From assembly GCA_029237825.1 (NCBI GenBank), contig JAQZBQ010000014.1:1-64000 (forward strand): 64,000 bases of DNA. Reading direction: 5' to 3'. Positions 54,315-62,242 of the stretch are shown here, one piece after another. A model generated the notes under the pieces. The model saw only the letters and a program-made list of their open reading frames with translations. It had not been told where the DNA came from and searched no databases. Made by a program: the position numbers and the translations under genes. Every line of letters begins with the position of its first letter. The first letter of the stretch is position 1. Origin of the DNA: Bacteroidota bacterium (GTDB lineage: Bacteria; Bacteroidota; Bacteroidia; B-17B0; Aurantibacillaceae).

Positions 54315-54341
54315 GCCCTGATAATTTCAGGGCTTTTTTTT
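54315..54341 (+). terminator. Terminator after hsp20
   Basis: The stem GCCCTGA / TCAGGGC with a short loop is followed by eight T residues, 10 bases after the stop codon. Confidence 0.9.
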
Positions 54342-54390
54342 GATAAAGAACTAATCGCCTAATTGATCGATTTATCAATTATAAATTAAA

Positions 54391-57300
54391 TTAATAAACC
54401 AGGATCGGAACTGAAGTGGTTGTTACATTTTTTCCTCCGTCGCTCACATACAAATACAAACGGTACTTAGCCGGTTCGTTAGGAATTCTGATTCGGACAC
54501 TACGGCCATTTTCTGAAGGCGTTAATTCATCAACGCTTGCCATATACTCGTTCTTAAGCAATAACCATTCGTATTTAAAGTGCTGGCCGTGTGGCGCATT
54601 GGTGATGGTAGCAATGTCATATTCCCTACCAGGAAGCACTTGTTGTGGCAAGTCAATTTTAACAGAAGGAAAATCCTCACTCTTTTGATGCGTCCACAAT
54701 TCCTTCAATGCATAGTAACTTGGTTTTAAACGTCCCTGGTGATCACTCAACCCAAACCAGGTGTAACTACCCTCCATCCTATCGTGCCAGCAGTATGCGA
54801 ATCCTCCAATATTATCGCCCTTATTAGCAAGCACATAGGTTGACCATTGTTCTTTAAACCAATTTGCTTTTTCTTCGTCACTATCTTCTATCTGTCGCCC
54901 GTTAATGGCCTTGTTGTACCTTGGATCCCAGTAGCCACGTGGGCCAAATTCTGAAACAAGGTATGGTCGGGTAGAATCAAAGGCACAGAAAGTTTCTTTT
55001 AAAATGCTGATTTGCTCTTTGTAATATGAGTTGATACCAATTGCATCCAACGAAGGAGCTCCATCATGGAAAGCTGCTACTTCGCCCGGAAGCTGGTACT
55101 TCTCATGCTCCATCGAACTAAATACCGGACGGCCAGGATCGAGTTCATGAATGCGTTGTGCCATTTTTTCAAGCATCTTCACATAGGATTCACGAACCTT
55201 CGTAAGGTATGGTTTAGAAAAACGGTGCTTTAAAAGTCCCCAGGTTTCATTTCCCACCGACCAGGCTAATACCGATGGATGGTTCCGGAACTCCAATACT
55301 TTTTCTTCCACCTCCTTCATGTATTCGTTTACCCGTGCCGAGTCCCTGTAATAGTCTATTCTAGGATCAAACCAGAAACCATACTGCACCTTCAGGTTGT
55401 ATTCACCGGCAATATTCAGTACATTTTGATCATACATGCTAAACGAATAACGACGAATGGTATTTGCACCCATCGCGCTGATGCTGGCAAAATCTTCTTC
55501 AAGCCGGCGACGGGTTAAGGGCATGTTCCCATCACGCCAGTCATGACCGGTATTATAAGCCACTCCTCGAATGTAAAAGGGCTTATCATTTATCAGTAAC
55601 TGAAAGTTGCCGGTCTTCCCTTTAACAAACGGAGAATGGTAACGCTTGCGTACTGATTCGACTGCAGCAACAGAAGGCTGTTCATAAAAAGGTTTTTCTT
55701 TAAAGTAATCTTCTGTGTTTACATTTTCAAGTTTAACGATGGTATTCCCGTTCATACAGAAATCTGCTTTATACACCTCTTTTTGGCCGTTACCGTTTTT
55801 AATCCATTCCCGCTTTTGATTGAGGATAACTGCCGCTTTAATCTCTTTCATATTCTGGATGTCCTGGTAGGCTTTTGCCAACCATGAACTTTGAGCCGCA
55901 CTTCTTAGTGTTCCAAATTCTACTAGCATTACGGGTTTCCGGTGTTTTATCAGTTGTGGGCGATGAACAGCATACAATGTTTTAAACGATTTCCATTCAC
56001 CAGAGGTAGGATCGGAAGAATAATTTAAAGTTTTGACCCCTAACCAATCGACAAAGGATGTGCCCGGGAAATTTTTTTCAAAATTGCCTGACTCTGGGGT
56101 CCATACCCAGGTAATGTTTGAAACGCCGTTAGCATTGAAAAAAGTATAAAGGTATTGCCAGCCCCGCACCGCATCATTATCAGTATTACTTTTAGATTCA
56201 TTATAAAGTACCGGGTTCAAAAACACAGGGTTTGCAAACGTACGAAAAGTATTAGCATAGAACTTTAATTGTTCATCATATTTATTTTCCAGAACGCCCT
56301 TCCAGTCGGTTTGGTAAAATTCATTCAAAGGAAGGTGCCAGCTAATTAAAGGTGTATAGCCCTTTTCTGAAATCCGTTTTAAAATCTGGCCTGTATGGCC
56401 ACCACTTACAAGCGTGTCGTTAATCGTAATAAGATCAAAACTTCTTCCCATTTTTTTATCAAAATCCTGTGCAGAGGCAAGGTTCAGGTTTGATAAGGAA
56501 ATACCCTGGTAAAAACCACCAAGAAATTTTTCTCTGCGTTCATCTGCCAGCTCCAGTTCGCTTTCACTGTTACTGTAGCTCAAAAAAACCAGCGCGCCAG
56601 CTAGCAATAATACAACAGGCGCACTTTGTGCTAAAGCGTGAAAACTGTTTCTTGCTCTTGAGCTTAACCAATTATAGGCAGTAATCAACGGGGCTAAAAA
56701 AGGAATGCTATTTACCTTTGCATCAAGCGATTTTAACAATTTCTGCTGACTCATAACCACCACAAAACCCATTATACCAATATTTATTAATGCGTAAGAA
56801 GCCATCGCGATACTATATGGTGTCCAGTCAATTGATAAACCATAAAGAATCACAACAAAACAAATGATGGTTATGAGGAAGTTAGGGATACTGAGTTTCC
56901 AGTAGTTTTCGTGTACGTCTTCTTTGGGCGTTGGAATGTATGGCACTTTAATATTAAAAATTGAATACACGAATCCTACCAAAAAAATCCACCAGGTTGC
57001 AGTACGAAGGATACCACCGGCAAGGTGAAGTCCACGCTCATGCTTTTCAAGCAGCCACCGCTGAGCGAACAGTCGTATCACCAGAGATAGCGCGCATAGA
57101 GGAAGGAATAAAATCGCAAAATTATTTATATCTACTTCCCATGGAACCTCTGCCAGTACCAACGCCAAACTTGGAATCAATACATCAATCAGATTGATCA
57201 ATCCAAATAAAAAATAAAGAGGGATACACAGGTAATGAATTTTCTGACGCCATGTAAATTTTTTAAAGAGCCCGGGATAGGTATGAAACAAAAGCTCAAA

Positions 57301-58230
57301 TGTTCCACGCGACCATTTCAATTGTTGCTTATAGTATGCAGAAAGAGTTGCCGGAACCAGTCCTTTCGTGAGCATTTCTGGAACATAAATAGAACGCCAG
57401 CCTTTCGCATGAAGTTGCATTGCTGTATGCATATCTTCCGCCAAACCAGCCGCATGACCACCGATTGAATCGAGCGCCGAACGCCGGAATGTGCAGTTCG
57501 CACCAATAGCCTGCACAGTTCCATAGGTATTCATGCACATCATCATGGGACCGTAAAAGTGATAAGTCTGTTCAGCGGCACCACGCGCGATGATGCTTTC
57601 ATTTTGGTTATAATATCCTTGCACGCATTGCACATATCCAATCGTTTCATCTTCAAAGTATGGTAGTACCCGGTCAAGGAATTCGGGAACCGGAATATGG
57701 TCGGGATCAAGAACAACACAAATTTCTCCTGTTGCTTTACTGAGTGCATTATTAATGTTTCCGGCTTTAGCATTGGTTTTTATTTGTCGTGTTACATGAA
57801 TAACACCGAGCTCGTCGCAGATTCTTTTTAACGCTGGATCATTGCCTTCGTCACACAAATAGTTGGTATGCGGATAACGGATCGCAACCATCGCTTTCAA
57901 TGTGTTAATAATCATTTCCTGAGGTTCACCAGGACAAGCAGTAGTAAGTACATCTACTGTGTATTGCTTATAAGTGGAAGGCATTTCGGGAATACTTAAG
58001 CTCCAGTAATGGTACCATTCATGAAGCATTTTTATAAGTTTAAAGGCCAGGCCAAAACATAGCAGCCAGAATAAGGGTCCACATCCAATGTGTTCGGGAC
58101 GCGCAAACCACACAACAAAAATGAGCATAGTAATTAGACCGCAACTGATAAGAAACCGTATGGTACGGACATCCCACTTTTTTAACTGGCTTACTTTTAT
58201 AATAGATGGTGTTGCGTAATTCTGTTTCAT
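54391..58230 (-). CDS. Giant fusion: GT2 glycosyltransferase, GH26-like and GH2-like hydrolase domains
   Basis: 1279 residues from the ATG at 58230; the TTG upstream is less likely. Residues ~90-320 are a processive GT2 domain (LCDEGNDP, DPDH at ~174, AEDMHTAM, QQLKWSRG at ~303) with flanking membrane helices, as in cellulose synthase-like enzymes. After a helix at ~537, residues ~573-813 resemble a GH26-type barrel (WVWTPESGNFEKNFPG, VDWLGVKTL, KPVMLVEFGT). Residues ~875-1180 are a GH2-type barrel: INDKPFYIRGVAYN, SVGNETWG with the acid/base Glu (~993) and VSEFGPRG with the nucleophile (~1093). An Ig-like tail follows. The likely role is making and trimming an exported polysaccharide; the sugar is unknown. 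Confidence 0.85.
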   Translation of the reverse strand: MKQNYATPSIIKVSQLKKWDVRTIRFLISCGLITMLIFVVWFARPEHIGCGPLFWLLCFGLAFKLIKMLHEWYHYWSLSIPEMPSTYKQYTVDVLTTACPGEPQEMIINTLKAMVAIRYPHTNYLCDEGNDPALKRICDELGVIHVTRQIKTNAKAGNINNALSKATGEICVVLDPDHIPVPEFLDRVLPYFEDETIGYVQCVQGYYNQNESIIARGAAEQTYHFYGPMMMCMNTYGTVQAIGANCTFRRSALDSIGGHAAGLAEDMHTAMQLHAKGWRSIYVPEMLTKGLVPATLSAYYKQQLKWSRGTFELLFHTYPGLFKKFTWRQKIHYLCIPLYFLFGLINLIDVLIPSLALVLAEVPWEVDINNFAILFLPLCALSLVIRLFAQRWLLEKHERGLHLAGGILRTATWWIFLVGFVYSIFNIKVPYIPTPKEDVHENYWKLSIPNFLITIICFVVILYGLSIDWTPYSIAMASYALINIGIMGFVVVMSQQKLLKSLDAKVNSIPFLAPLITAYNWLSSRARNSFHALAQSAPVVLLLAGALVFLSYSNSESELELADERREKFLGGFYQGISLSNLNLASAQDFDKKMGRSFDLITINDTLVSGGHTGQILKRISEKGYTPLISWHLPLNEFYQTDWKGVLENKYDEQLKFYANTFRTFANPVFLNPVLYNESKSNTDNDAVRGWQYLYTFFNANGVSNITWVWTPESGNFEKNFPGTSFVDWLGVKTLNYSSDPTSGEWKSFKTLYAVHRPQLIKHRKPVMLVEFGTLRSAAQSSWLAKAYQDIQNMKEIKAAVILNQKREWIKNGNGQKEVYKADFCMNGNTIVKLENVNTEDYFKEKPFYEQPSVAAVESVRKRYHSPFVKGKTGNFQLLINDKPFYIRGVAYNTGHDWRDGNMPLTRRRLEEDFASISAMGANTIRRYSFSMYDQNVLNIAGEYNLKVQYGFWFDPRIDYYRDSARVNEYMKEVEEKVLEFRNHPSVLAWSVGNETWGLLKHRFSKPYLTKVRESYVKMLEKMAQRIHELDPGRPVFSSMEHEKYQLPGEVAAFHDGAPSLDAIGINSYYKEQISILKETFCAFDSTRPYLVSEFGPRGYWDPRYNKAINGRQIEDSDEEKANWFKEQWSTYVLANKGDNIGGFAYCWHDRMEGSYTWFGLSDHQGRLKPSYYALKELWTHQKSEDFPSVKIDLPQQVLPGREYDIATITNAPHGQHFKYEWLLLKNEYMASVDELTPSENGRSVRIRIPNEPAKYRLYLYVSDGGKNVTTTSVPILVY

Positions 58231-58446
58231 GCTTCTTCCCCCAAAATGTTTCAAATCGAATCACATCTGTTGATTCAATATTACAGCGGTTTTCAAAGAA
58301 TTAAACAAGGATTCGTTAAAGTGGGTAATCGCATAGATAATGCTCGCATTCGTTACACTGATTTATAAAAGTAACGTTAACGCTATATAACAAAAGGTTG
58401 TAAACACCCTATACAAGAATGCAGAAAACTGTAAATCGGAAATGGA

Positions 58447-58887
58447 TTAGTTGTATTTTGACTTATGAAGAGACTGTGCTTCTTCAATTGAATGCGACAC
58501 AGACATATTACGCTCCTTTTTCGCCATCACAGCAAGGTGCTTATAGAATTTTGAAAGTACTTCCAATTCTTCTTCGGTTAAAGACTCCACATCTACCAGG
58601 CGGTTACTCGGCCCTTTTAAGGAAGCCACCAACTCATTCAACTTCAAATGGACGGCCCGTGAGTCTTTATTTTGTGCCCGCTGAATGAGGAACACCATTA
58701 AGAATGTAATTATAGTGGTGCCTGTGTTTATCACTAACTGCCAGGTATCTGAAAACTGAAACACCGGGCCGGTGATTACCCAAACTGCAATCAAAGACAC
58801 GGCAATAACGAATGCAAGCGTTGAACCACTAAAAGCGGTTACTTTGTGGGCTACTTTTTCAAAGAAATTATTACTCTTGTGTTTCAT
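58447..58887 (-). CDS. Low-affinity iron permease family protein
   Basis: 146 residues from ATG 58887; a TTG eight codons upstream is not preferred. FFEKVAHKVTAFSGSTLAF and two helices (FVIAVSLIAVWVITGPVF, LVINTGTTIITFLMVFLIQ) followed by RAQNKDSRAVHLKLNEL form the family signature. Despite the name, iron transport by bacterial members is not established. It is a single gene, with an AT-rich 216-base gap towards the GT-GH fusion gene. Confidence 0.85.
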   Translation of the reverse strand: MKHKSNNFFEKVAHKVTAFSGSTLAFVIAVSLIAVWVITGPVFQFSDTWQLVINTGTTIITFLMVFLIQRAQNKDSRAVHLKLNELVASLKGPSNRLVDVESLTEEELEVLSKFYKHLAVMAKKERNMSVSHSIEEAQSLHKSKYN

Positions 58888-59046
58888 GGCAGATATTTTT
58901 CTGGAAGACAAACTTTTTTTTTAGTAGTCAAACATTACGAAATAGAATGCAAGCTACAATTTTTTTAACTCAAAGATAACCATGAAACAATTACAATTCC
59001 AAAGTGTATTGACGCGCTAAAATAGTGTCAACTCAATGCAGGGGCT

Positions 59047-59184
59047 TCACGATATGGTTTCTCCACAGGCTACACATACTTTTATACCGGCTGGAACCAT
59101 TAATTTTAAGAATGAATGGTAACAGCGATCTGCATTAACTGACAACGTGTAATTTTTCGGTGATTTGTTTTCTGACGTTTTCAT
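59047..59184 (-). CDS. Mini zinc-ribbon-like protein (CxH-x13-CxxCG), copy 3
   Basis: A 45-residue frame from ATG 59184 to TGA 59047. Residues DRCYHSFLK and IKVCVACGETIS place Cys21-x-His23, thirteen residues, Cys37-x2-Cys40-Gly, identical in spacing to the copies at 34023, 34740 and 59444. The N-terminus KTSENKSPKNYTLSV is polar. No obvious ribosome binding site is present. The recurrence of the pattern is the main coding evidence. Confidence 0.6.
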   Translation of the reverse strand: MKTSENKSPKNYTLSVNADRCYHSFLKLMVPAGIKVCVACGETIS

Positions 59185-59320
59185 AACCTTTTTTTTTATA
59201 AAATTAATTCGGCAAATGACCTTGATTATACAATTTTGGATTAACGCTCGTTTTCATAAGTTGAAAACATAAAAGCAAAAAACCAAACCGGCATTGAGTA
59301 AAAAGCATGATGAGATGTGA

Positions 59321-59464
59321 TTCTATATTCAAGCTCGAAAGATTTCTACTGAAAAAACCGTGGGGTATTATAAGGAGAAGCATGGGTTGGTTACCGGGCA
59401 AACAGCCGAAATCATTGGTAGCAAATTGGGGAACGTTACCGAATTAATGACAAGGCATAGTTAA
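59321..59464 (+). pseudogene. Possible gene remnant or short CDS with unusual start
   Basis: A 47-codon open frame with protein-like content: TEKTVGYYKEKHGLVTGQTA and EIIGSKLGNVTELMTRHS. It begins right after a TGA at 59318-59320 and has no ATG; a GTG at 59360 is the only likely start. The even codon choice and the Gly-Gln-Thr / Lys-Leu-Gly-Asn pattern look like the end of a real protein. It may be a decayed 3' fragment. The last 20 bases overlap the oppositely oriented copy 4. Confidence 0.35.
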
Positions 59465-59584
59465 GACCTGTCCACAAGTTAAACAAACACGATCGTTATT
59501 GGCTTTTCGTACTTCGATATACGGGTGCAGGCATAAGTGCTCTGTGTTAGTTTCCGGGATAGGTTGGCTGGCAATTGGATCCAT
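59444..59584 (-). CDS. Mini zinc-ribbon-like protein (CxH-x13-CxxCG), copy 4
   Basis: 46 residues from ATG 59584. HLCLHPYIEVRK and DRVCLTCGQVLTMPCH give Cys18-x-His20, thirteen residues, Cys34-x2-Cys37-Gly, the same spacing as the other three. It has CLHP after the first Cys, like CVHP of copy 2. The N-terminus DPIASQPIPETNTE is acidic and Pro-rich. It lies 260 bases upstream of copy 3 on the same strand; the gap contains a remnant-like frame on the other strand. Confidence 0.62.
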   Translation of the reverse strand: MDPIASQPIPETNTEHLCLHPYIEVRKANNDRVCLTCGQVLTMPCH

Positions 59585-59747
59585 TTTAACTTGATTTTAT
59601 GATACAAAAGTAATACACCAATAGGCCTTAGCATCACATTTTTGATGAAAGCGGTAAATTGTCTGTTAGCCCGGAAAGGGAAAGGAAAGAACTCTATTAA
59701 AAGAAAACCAGAAAAATAGTCCGAGATTATTTACGTCAATTAACAAC

Positions 59748-59765
59748 AGAAATAATTTGTCTAAC
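59748..59765 (+). promoter_or_regulatory. Candidate promoter core upstream of the 48-residue ORF
   Basis: AGAAATAATTTGTCTAAC differs by one missing T from the string at 20238-20256. It lies 92 bases before the ATG at 59858. The similarity of these two intergenic strings suggests a shared promoter element. Confidence 0.35.
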
Positions 59766-59857
59766 GATTACAAAGTTGCTATCAACGAAACAATAAAAAT
59801 ATGGATGATTCCTGTTGTACCTTTACATCAGATTAGTAATAATTAAAAATTGAACTT

Positions 59858-60004
59858 ATGAAAAACTTAATTTTATTGGCCATTGGTGGGGCAGTCCTTA
59901 CCTGGGTCGCAAAAAATTATAAAATCAATTCTTTAGAAGACGTTAAGAACTTGGTACCACAAATTAAAAACCTCGTTCCAACCTTAAAAGAAGCGGTTGC
60001 TTAA
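59858..60004 (+). CDS. Small protein of 48 residues with N-terminal membrane helix
   Basis: ATG 59858 to TAA 60002-60004. Residues 3-17 are hydrophobic (NLILLAIGGAVLTWVAK), followed by a repeated amphipathic part: VKNLVPQIKNLVPTLKEAVA contains the unit KNLVP twice. The terminator right after the stop and the candidate promoter upstream support a real gene. Function is unknown; the length and shape are compatible with a membrane-associated stress microprotein. Confidence 0.55.
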   Translation: MKNLILLAIGGAVLTWVAKNYKINSLEDVKNLVPQIKNLVPTLKEAVA

Positions 60005-60014
60005 TCACATACAT

Positions 60015-60704
60015 TCATTTTTTGAGCCCGGAAACACCATCCGGGCTTTTTTCGTGAAAGGAATTCTCCTTCAAAATTCGCCACGTGAAAACTGCGATAA
60101 CCGAGCCAACTATAGGTGCGAGTACATACACCCATAAATAATGTGTATGACCCGAAACGAAAGCCGGGCCAACAGATCGCGCAGGGTTCATCGATGCGCC
60201 TGATACAGGGCCCGCGAACATAGCTTCCAGTAAAACCACAGAACCAATTGCGAGGCCGGCAAACATCCCTTGTTCATTACTTCCTTTGGCTACATGAAGA
60301 ATCGTTAGCATAAGAAAAAACGTAAGAATAATTTCCATGATACCGGCCTGCCAACCAGAACCGGACGGCAACGTCGTTCCTAAAAGTTGGTTTGCCGGAA
60401 ATAGCAATTGCAAAATGAAACTTGCCAGGAATGCTCCGGTGATCTGGCTGAATACATAGGGAACAATCTCCTTTGCAGGAAAAAGCCTCGCGAGCCAAAA
60501 CCCAAATGTAACAGCGGGGTTGAAATGTGCACCAGAGATTTCGCCCAGGGTATAAATCATTGCTGCTACAATCAAACCGAAGGTTACAGCTATTCCAGCA
60601 TGCGTGATTACGCCTCCCGATTCCTGATTAACAATAATGGCACCAGTTCCGCAAAAAACAATGGCAAAGGTCCCAATCATTTCAGCTAAATACTTTCTCA
60701 TCAT
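60015..60704 (-). CDS. MIP-family aquaporin/aquaglyceroporin of the arsenic operon
   Basis: A 229-residue channel with six helices and two half helices. Both NPA boxes are present: GAHFNPAVTFGF and GASMNPARSVGPAF. Position behind an arsenate reductase gene matches the aqpS-type modules, where arsenite made by ArsC leaves the cell through the channel. No ArsB or Acr3 pump is in the window, so this would be the exit route here; that is inference. Its first 23 bases overlap the arsC 3' end. The last ~10 codons run through the terminator hairpin at 60025-60052. Confidence 0.92.
   Translation of the reverse strand: MMRKYLAEMIGTFAIVFCGTGAIIVNQESGGVITHAGIAVTFGLIVAAMIYTLGEISGAHFNPAVTFGFWLARLFPAKEIVPYVFSQITGAFLASFILQLLFPANQLLGTTLPSGSGWQAGIMEIILTFFLMLTILHVAKGSNEQGMFAGLAIGSVVLLEAMFAGPVSGASMNPARSVGPAFVSGHTHYLWVYVLAPIVGSVIAVFTWRILKENSFHEKSPDGVSGLKK
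60025..60052 (+). terminator. Terminator after the 48-residue ORF, inside the MIP gene 3' end
   Basis: The stem AGCCCGG / CCGGGCT with a nine-base loop is followed by six T residues on the plus strand. It lies within the last codons of the leftward channel gene, so the same DNA encodes the channel tail and ends the opposing transcript. Confidence 0.82.
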
Positions 60705-61323
60705 TTTTAAAATTTACTTTAGAAAAAACATATAACGATTCCAATGCAATCAGGCGGCTGCATGAATGGTACATGTCATCCTGCTGTGGACTGTGATCGG
60801 ACTCTTTAGGATCTTTGTAAGGGGTGGCTATCCGTAATTCCACACCAGGAATAAATGGACAATTTTTCTCGGCATCTCCGCAGGTCATGATAGCAGCAAC
60901 GTGAGTATTAGGATTGAAGGAATCATCATACGTTTTAGAAAAACAGGTAAGAGGCTCCTCGTTCAGATCATAATAAACTTCATATACAGGGTTAATCTCC
61001 CCGGATACCCTCCGGATATCAAACCCGATTCTCTGAAGAGCCCGAATGGCATTGGGATGAAAGGCCGTAACCTCAGTCCCTCCCGAAAATGTATGAATAC
61101 CCTTCACATGAAAATAGGCTGCAGCTACCTGCGCCCATATCTGACCAAAATGGCTGCGACGGGAGTTATGGGTACACACATACATCAGTTGAACAGGCAT
61201 ACCTTTGTGTAACTTTTCAGAAATGTATCCGGCAATTTTTTCTAAAGCCTCTTTTCGTTCTTCGGGAATACTAGTAAACTCAAGTGCTAATTCACTGCAG
61301 AAGGTTTGAATCGCATGTATCAT
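60682..61323 (-). CDS. arsC: Arsenate reductase-like low-molecular-weight phosphatase
   Basis: 213 residues from the ATG at 61323, which lies 13 bases after the DUF6428 gene and matches the usual N-terminus (IHAIQTFCSELALEFTSIP); an upstream ATG at 61383 would overlap that gene by 47 bases. The phosphatase loop is VCTHNSRRSHFGQIWAQ (C-x5-R). ATP-free thioredoxin-type enzymes also need two resolving cysteines; candidates are in AAIMTCGDAEKNCPFIPG. The product reduces arsenate to arsenite. It is longer than ArsC of S. aureus (131), as usual for this subgroup. Confidence 0.9.
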   Translation of the reverse strand: MIHAIQTFCSELALEFTSIPEERKEALEKIAGYISEKLHKGMPVQLMYVCTHNSRRSHFGQIWAQVAAAYFHVKGIHTFSGGTEVTAFHPNAIRALQRIGFDIRRVSGEINPVYEVYYDLNEEPLTCFSKTYDDSFNPNTHVAAIMTCGDAEKNCPFIPGVELRIATPYKDPKESDHSPQQDDMYHSCSRLIALESLYVFSKVNFKNDEKVFS

Positions 61324-61336
61324 AAACTGATTTGGC

Positions 61337-61810
61337 TTAGCAACAATTACTTCCCGGTGTGCAGCAGGAATTTTGATTAACACTCGGGTCTTTCAGTTTC
61401 ACATTCATTTTTTCGGGTGGTATACCGCATGCGTCGCTGGCTAAACAATTGGTTTGCTTAGCGGTTAACAGGAAATGACCATCTTTAAAGTCCATGCCAT
61501 ATTTTCCAATGGTATTGCCCTGGTACTCCACTTCTATCTCTGCATCCTCTACACCCAATACTTTTTCTGATAAAGCAATAATCGCACTTAATTTTTGCGG
61601 CGCTAAATGGTGATCATAATCGCCCGCTTCCCATAGTTGAAAGCTCACTACTTTCTCATGTCGAACTGTTCCGCCACAATCAATAAAGTGTTTAATAACC
61701 TGCCCTACTTCTGTGACGTGAAAATGATCAGGAACGTTAGTCCCGTCGGGTAAGCTAAAATGCAAGGTCTCTAAGGAATTTAAATGGCTTTTGAATTCGG
61801 ATAATTTCAT
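61337..61810 (-). CDS. DUF6428 protein of the arsenic operon
   Basis: A 157-residue protein with LSEFKSHLNSLETLHFSLPDG, VPDHFHVTEVGQV, FIDCGGTVRHEKVVSFQLWE and HHLAPQKLSAIIALSEKVLG, all typical of the DUF6428 family found between arsR and arsC in Bacteroidota. The tail carries paired cysteines (NSCCTPGSNCC), which could bind arsenite or transfer it. The family's function is not known. It lies 41 bases after arsR. Confidence 0.88.
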   Translation of the reverse strand: MKLSEFKSHLNSLETLHFSLPDGTNVPDHFHVTEVGQVIKHFIDCGGTVRHEKVVSFQLWEAGDYDHHLAPQKLSAIIALSEKVLGVEDAEIEVEYQGNTIGKYGMDFKDGHFLLTAKQTNCLASDACGIPPEKMNVKLKDPSVNQNSCCTPGSNCC

Positions 61811-61851
61811 GGTTTCTATTTTAATCGGTTAATAACGATATTTAAAGTTTA

Positions 61852-62181
61852 TTAGCAGCATTTGTTTTTCGACTGGAACGATGAAAATAATGTTTCCAGA
61901 TAAGAACTAGCCTGTCCCCATTCTTTCTCATCTATACAATAACATACTTTCACACCCTCGATATCGCCTTTTATTAAACCTGCTTCTTTCAGTTCCTTCA
62001 AATGCTGTGAAACCGTGCTTTGTGAAAGAGGCAACTCATCTACAATATCGCCGCAAATACAGGACTGTTTTTTTATCAGGAGCTGAAGTATTGCTACGCG
62101 GGCAGGATGAGCAAGTGCTTTCGCATACCGAGCAATTTTATTATCACGCACAGTGAATTCTTCCGCTTTTGTTGATCCCAT
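61852..62181 (-). CDS. arsR: ArsR-family arsenic-responsive repressor
   Basis: 109 residues from ATG 62181; the longer frame starting with GTG 62220 would run through the operator palindrome. The winged helix spans [18 protein letters not shown] to [20 protein letters not shown]. The Cys-bearing segment [12 protein letters not shown] near the recognition helix and the C-terminal FQSKNKCC could bind As(III). The repressor is expected to leave DNA when As(III) binds. It is the first gene of the ars operon. Confidence 0.92.
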   Translation of the reverse strand: MGSTKAEEFTVRDNKIARYAKALAHPARVAILQLLIKKQSCICGDIVDELPLSQSTVSQHLKELKEAGLIKGDIEGVKVCYCIDEKEWGQASSYLETLFSSFQSKNKCC

Positions 62182-62190
62182 CACTTTTAA

Positions 62191-62212
62191 TTTATCGTAA
62201 AGATACGATAAA
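62191..62212. promoter_or_regulatory. ArsR operator palindrome
   Basis: Nine-base arms TTTATCGTA and TACGATAAA are separated by AAGA. The palindrome is perfect and lies ten bases before the arsR start. The size and form are those of ArsR/SmtB-type operators, so autoregulation of the operon is very likely. Confidence 0.8.
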
Positions 62213-62242
62213 GCATACACAATTCCAAATCTATCTACAACC

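Noticed and set aside
54360-54381. TTGAT-N6-ATCAA inverted repeat between convergent hsp20 and GT-GH genes
   Set aside because: It lies between two gene ends, has a six-base spacer and no T-tract. It is neither a good FNR site nor a good terminator.
59204-59401. 65-codon minus-strand frame between mini-protein copies 3 and 4
   Set aside because: No signal or motif is convincing, and the opposite strand has a more protein-like frame; left out as a CDS.
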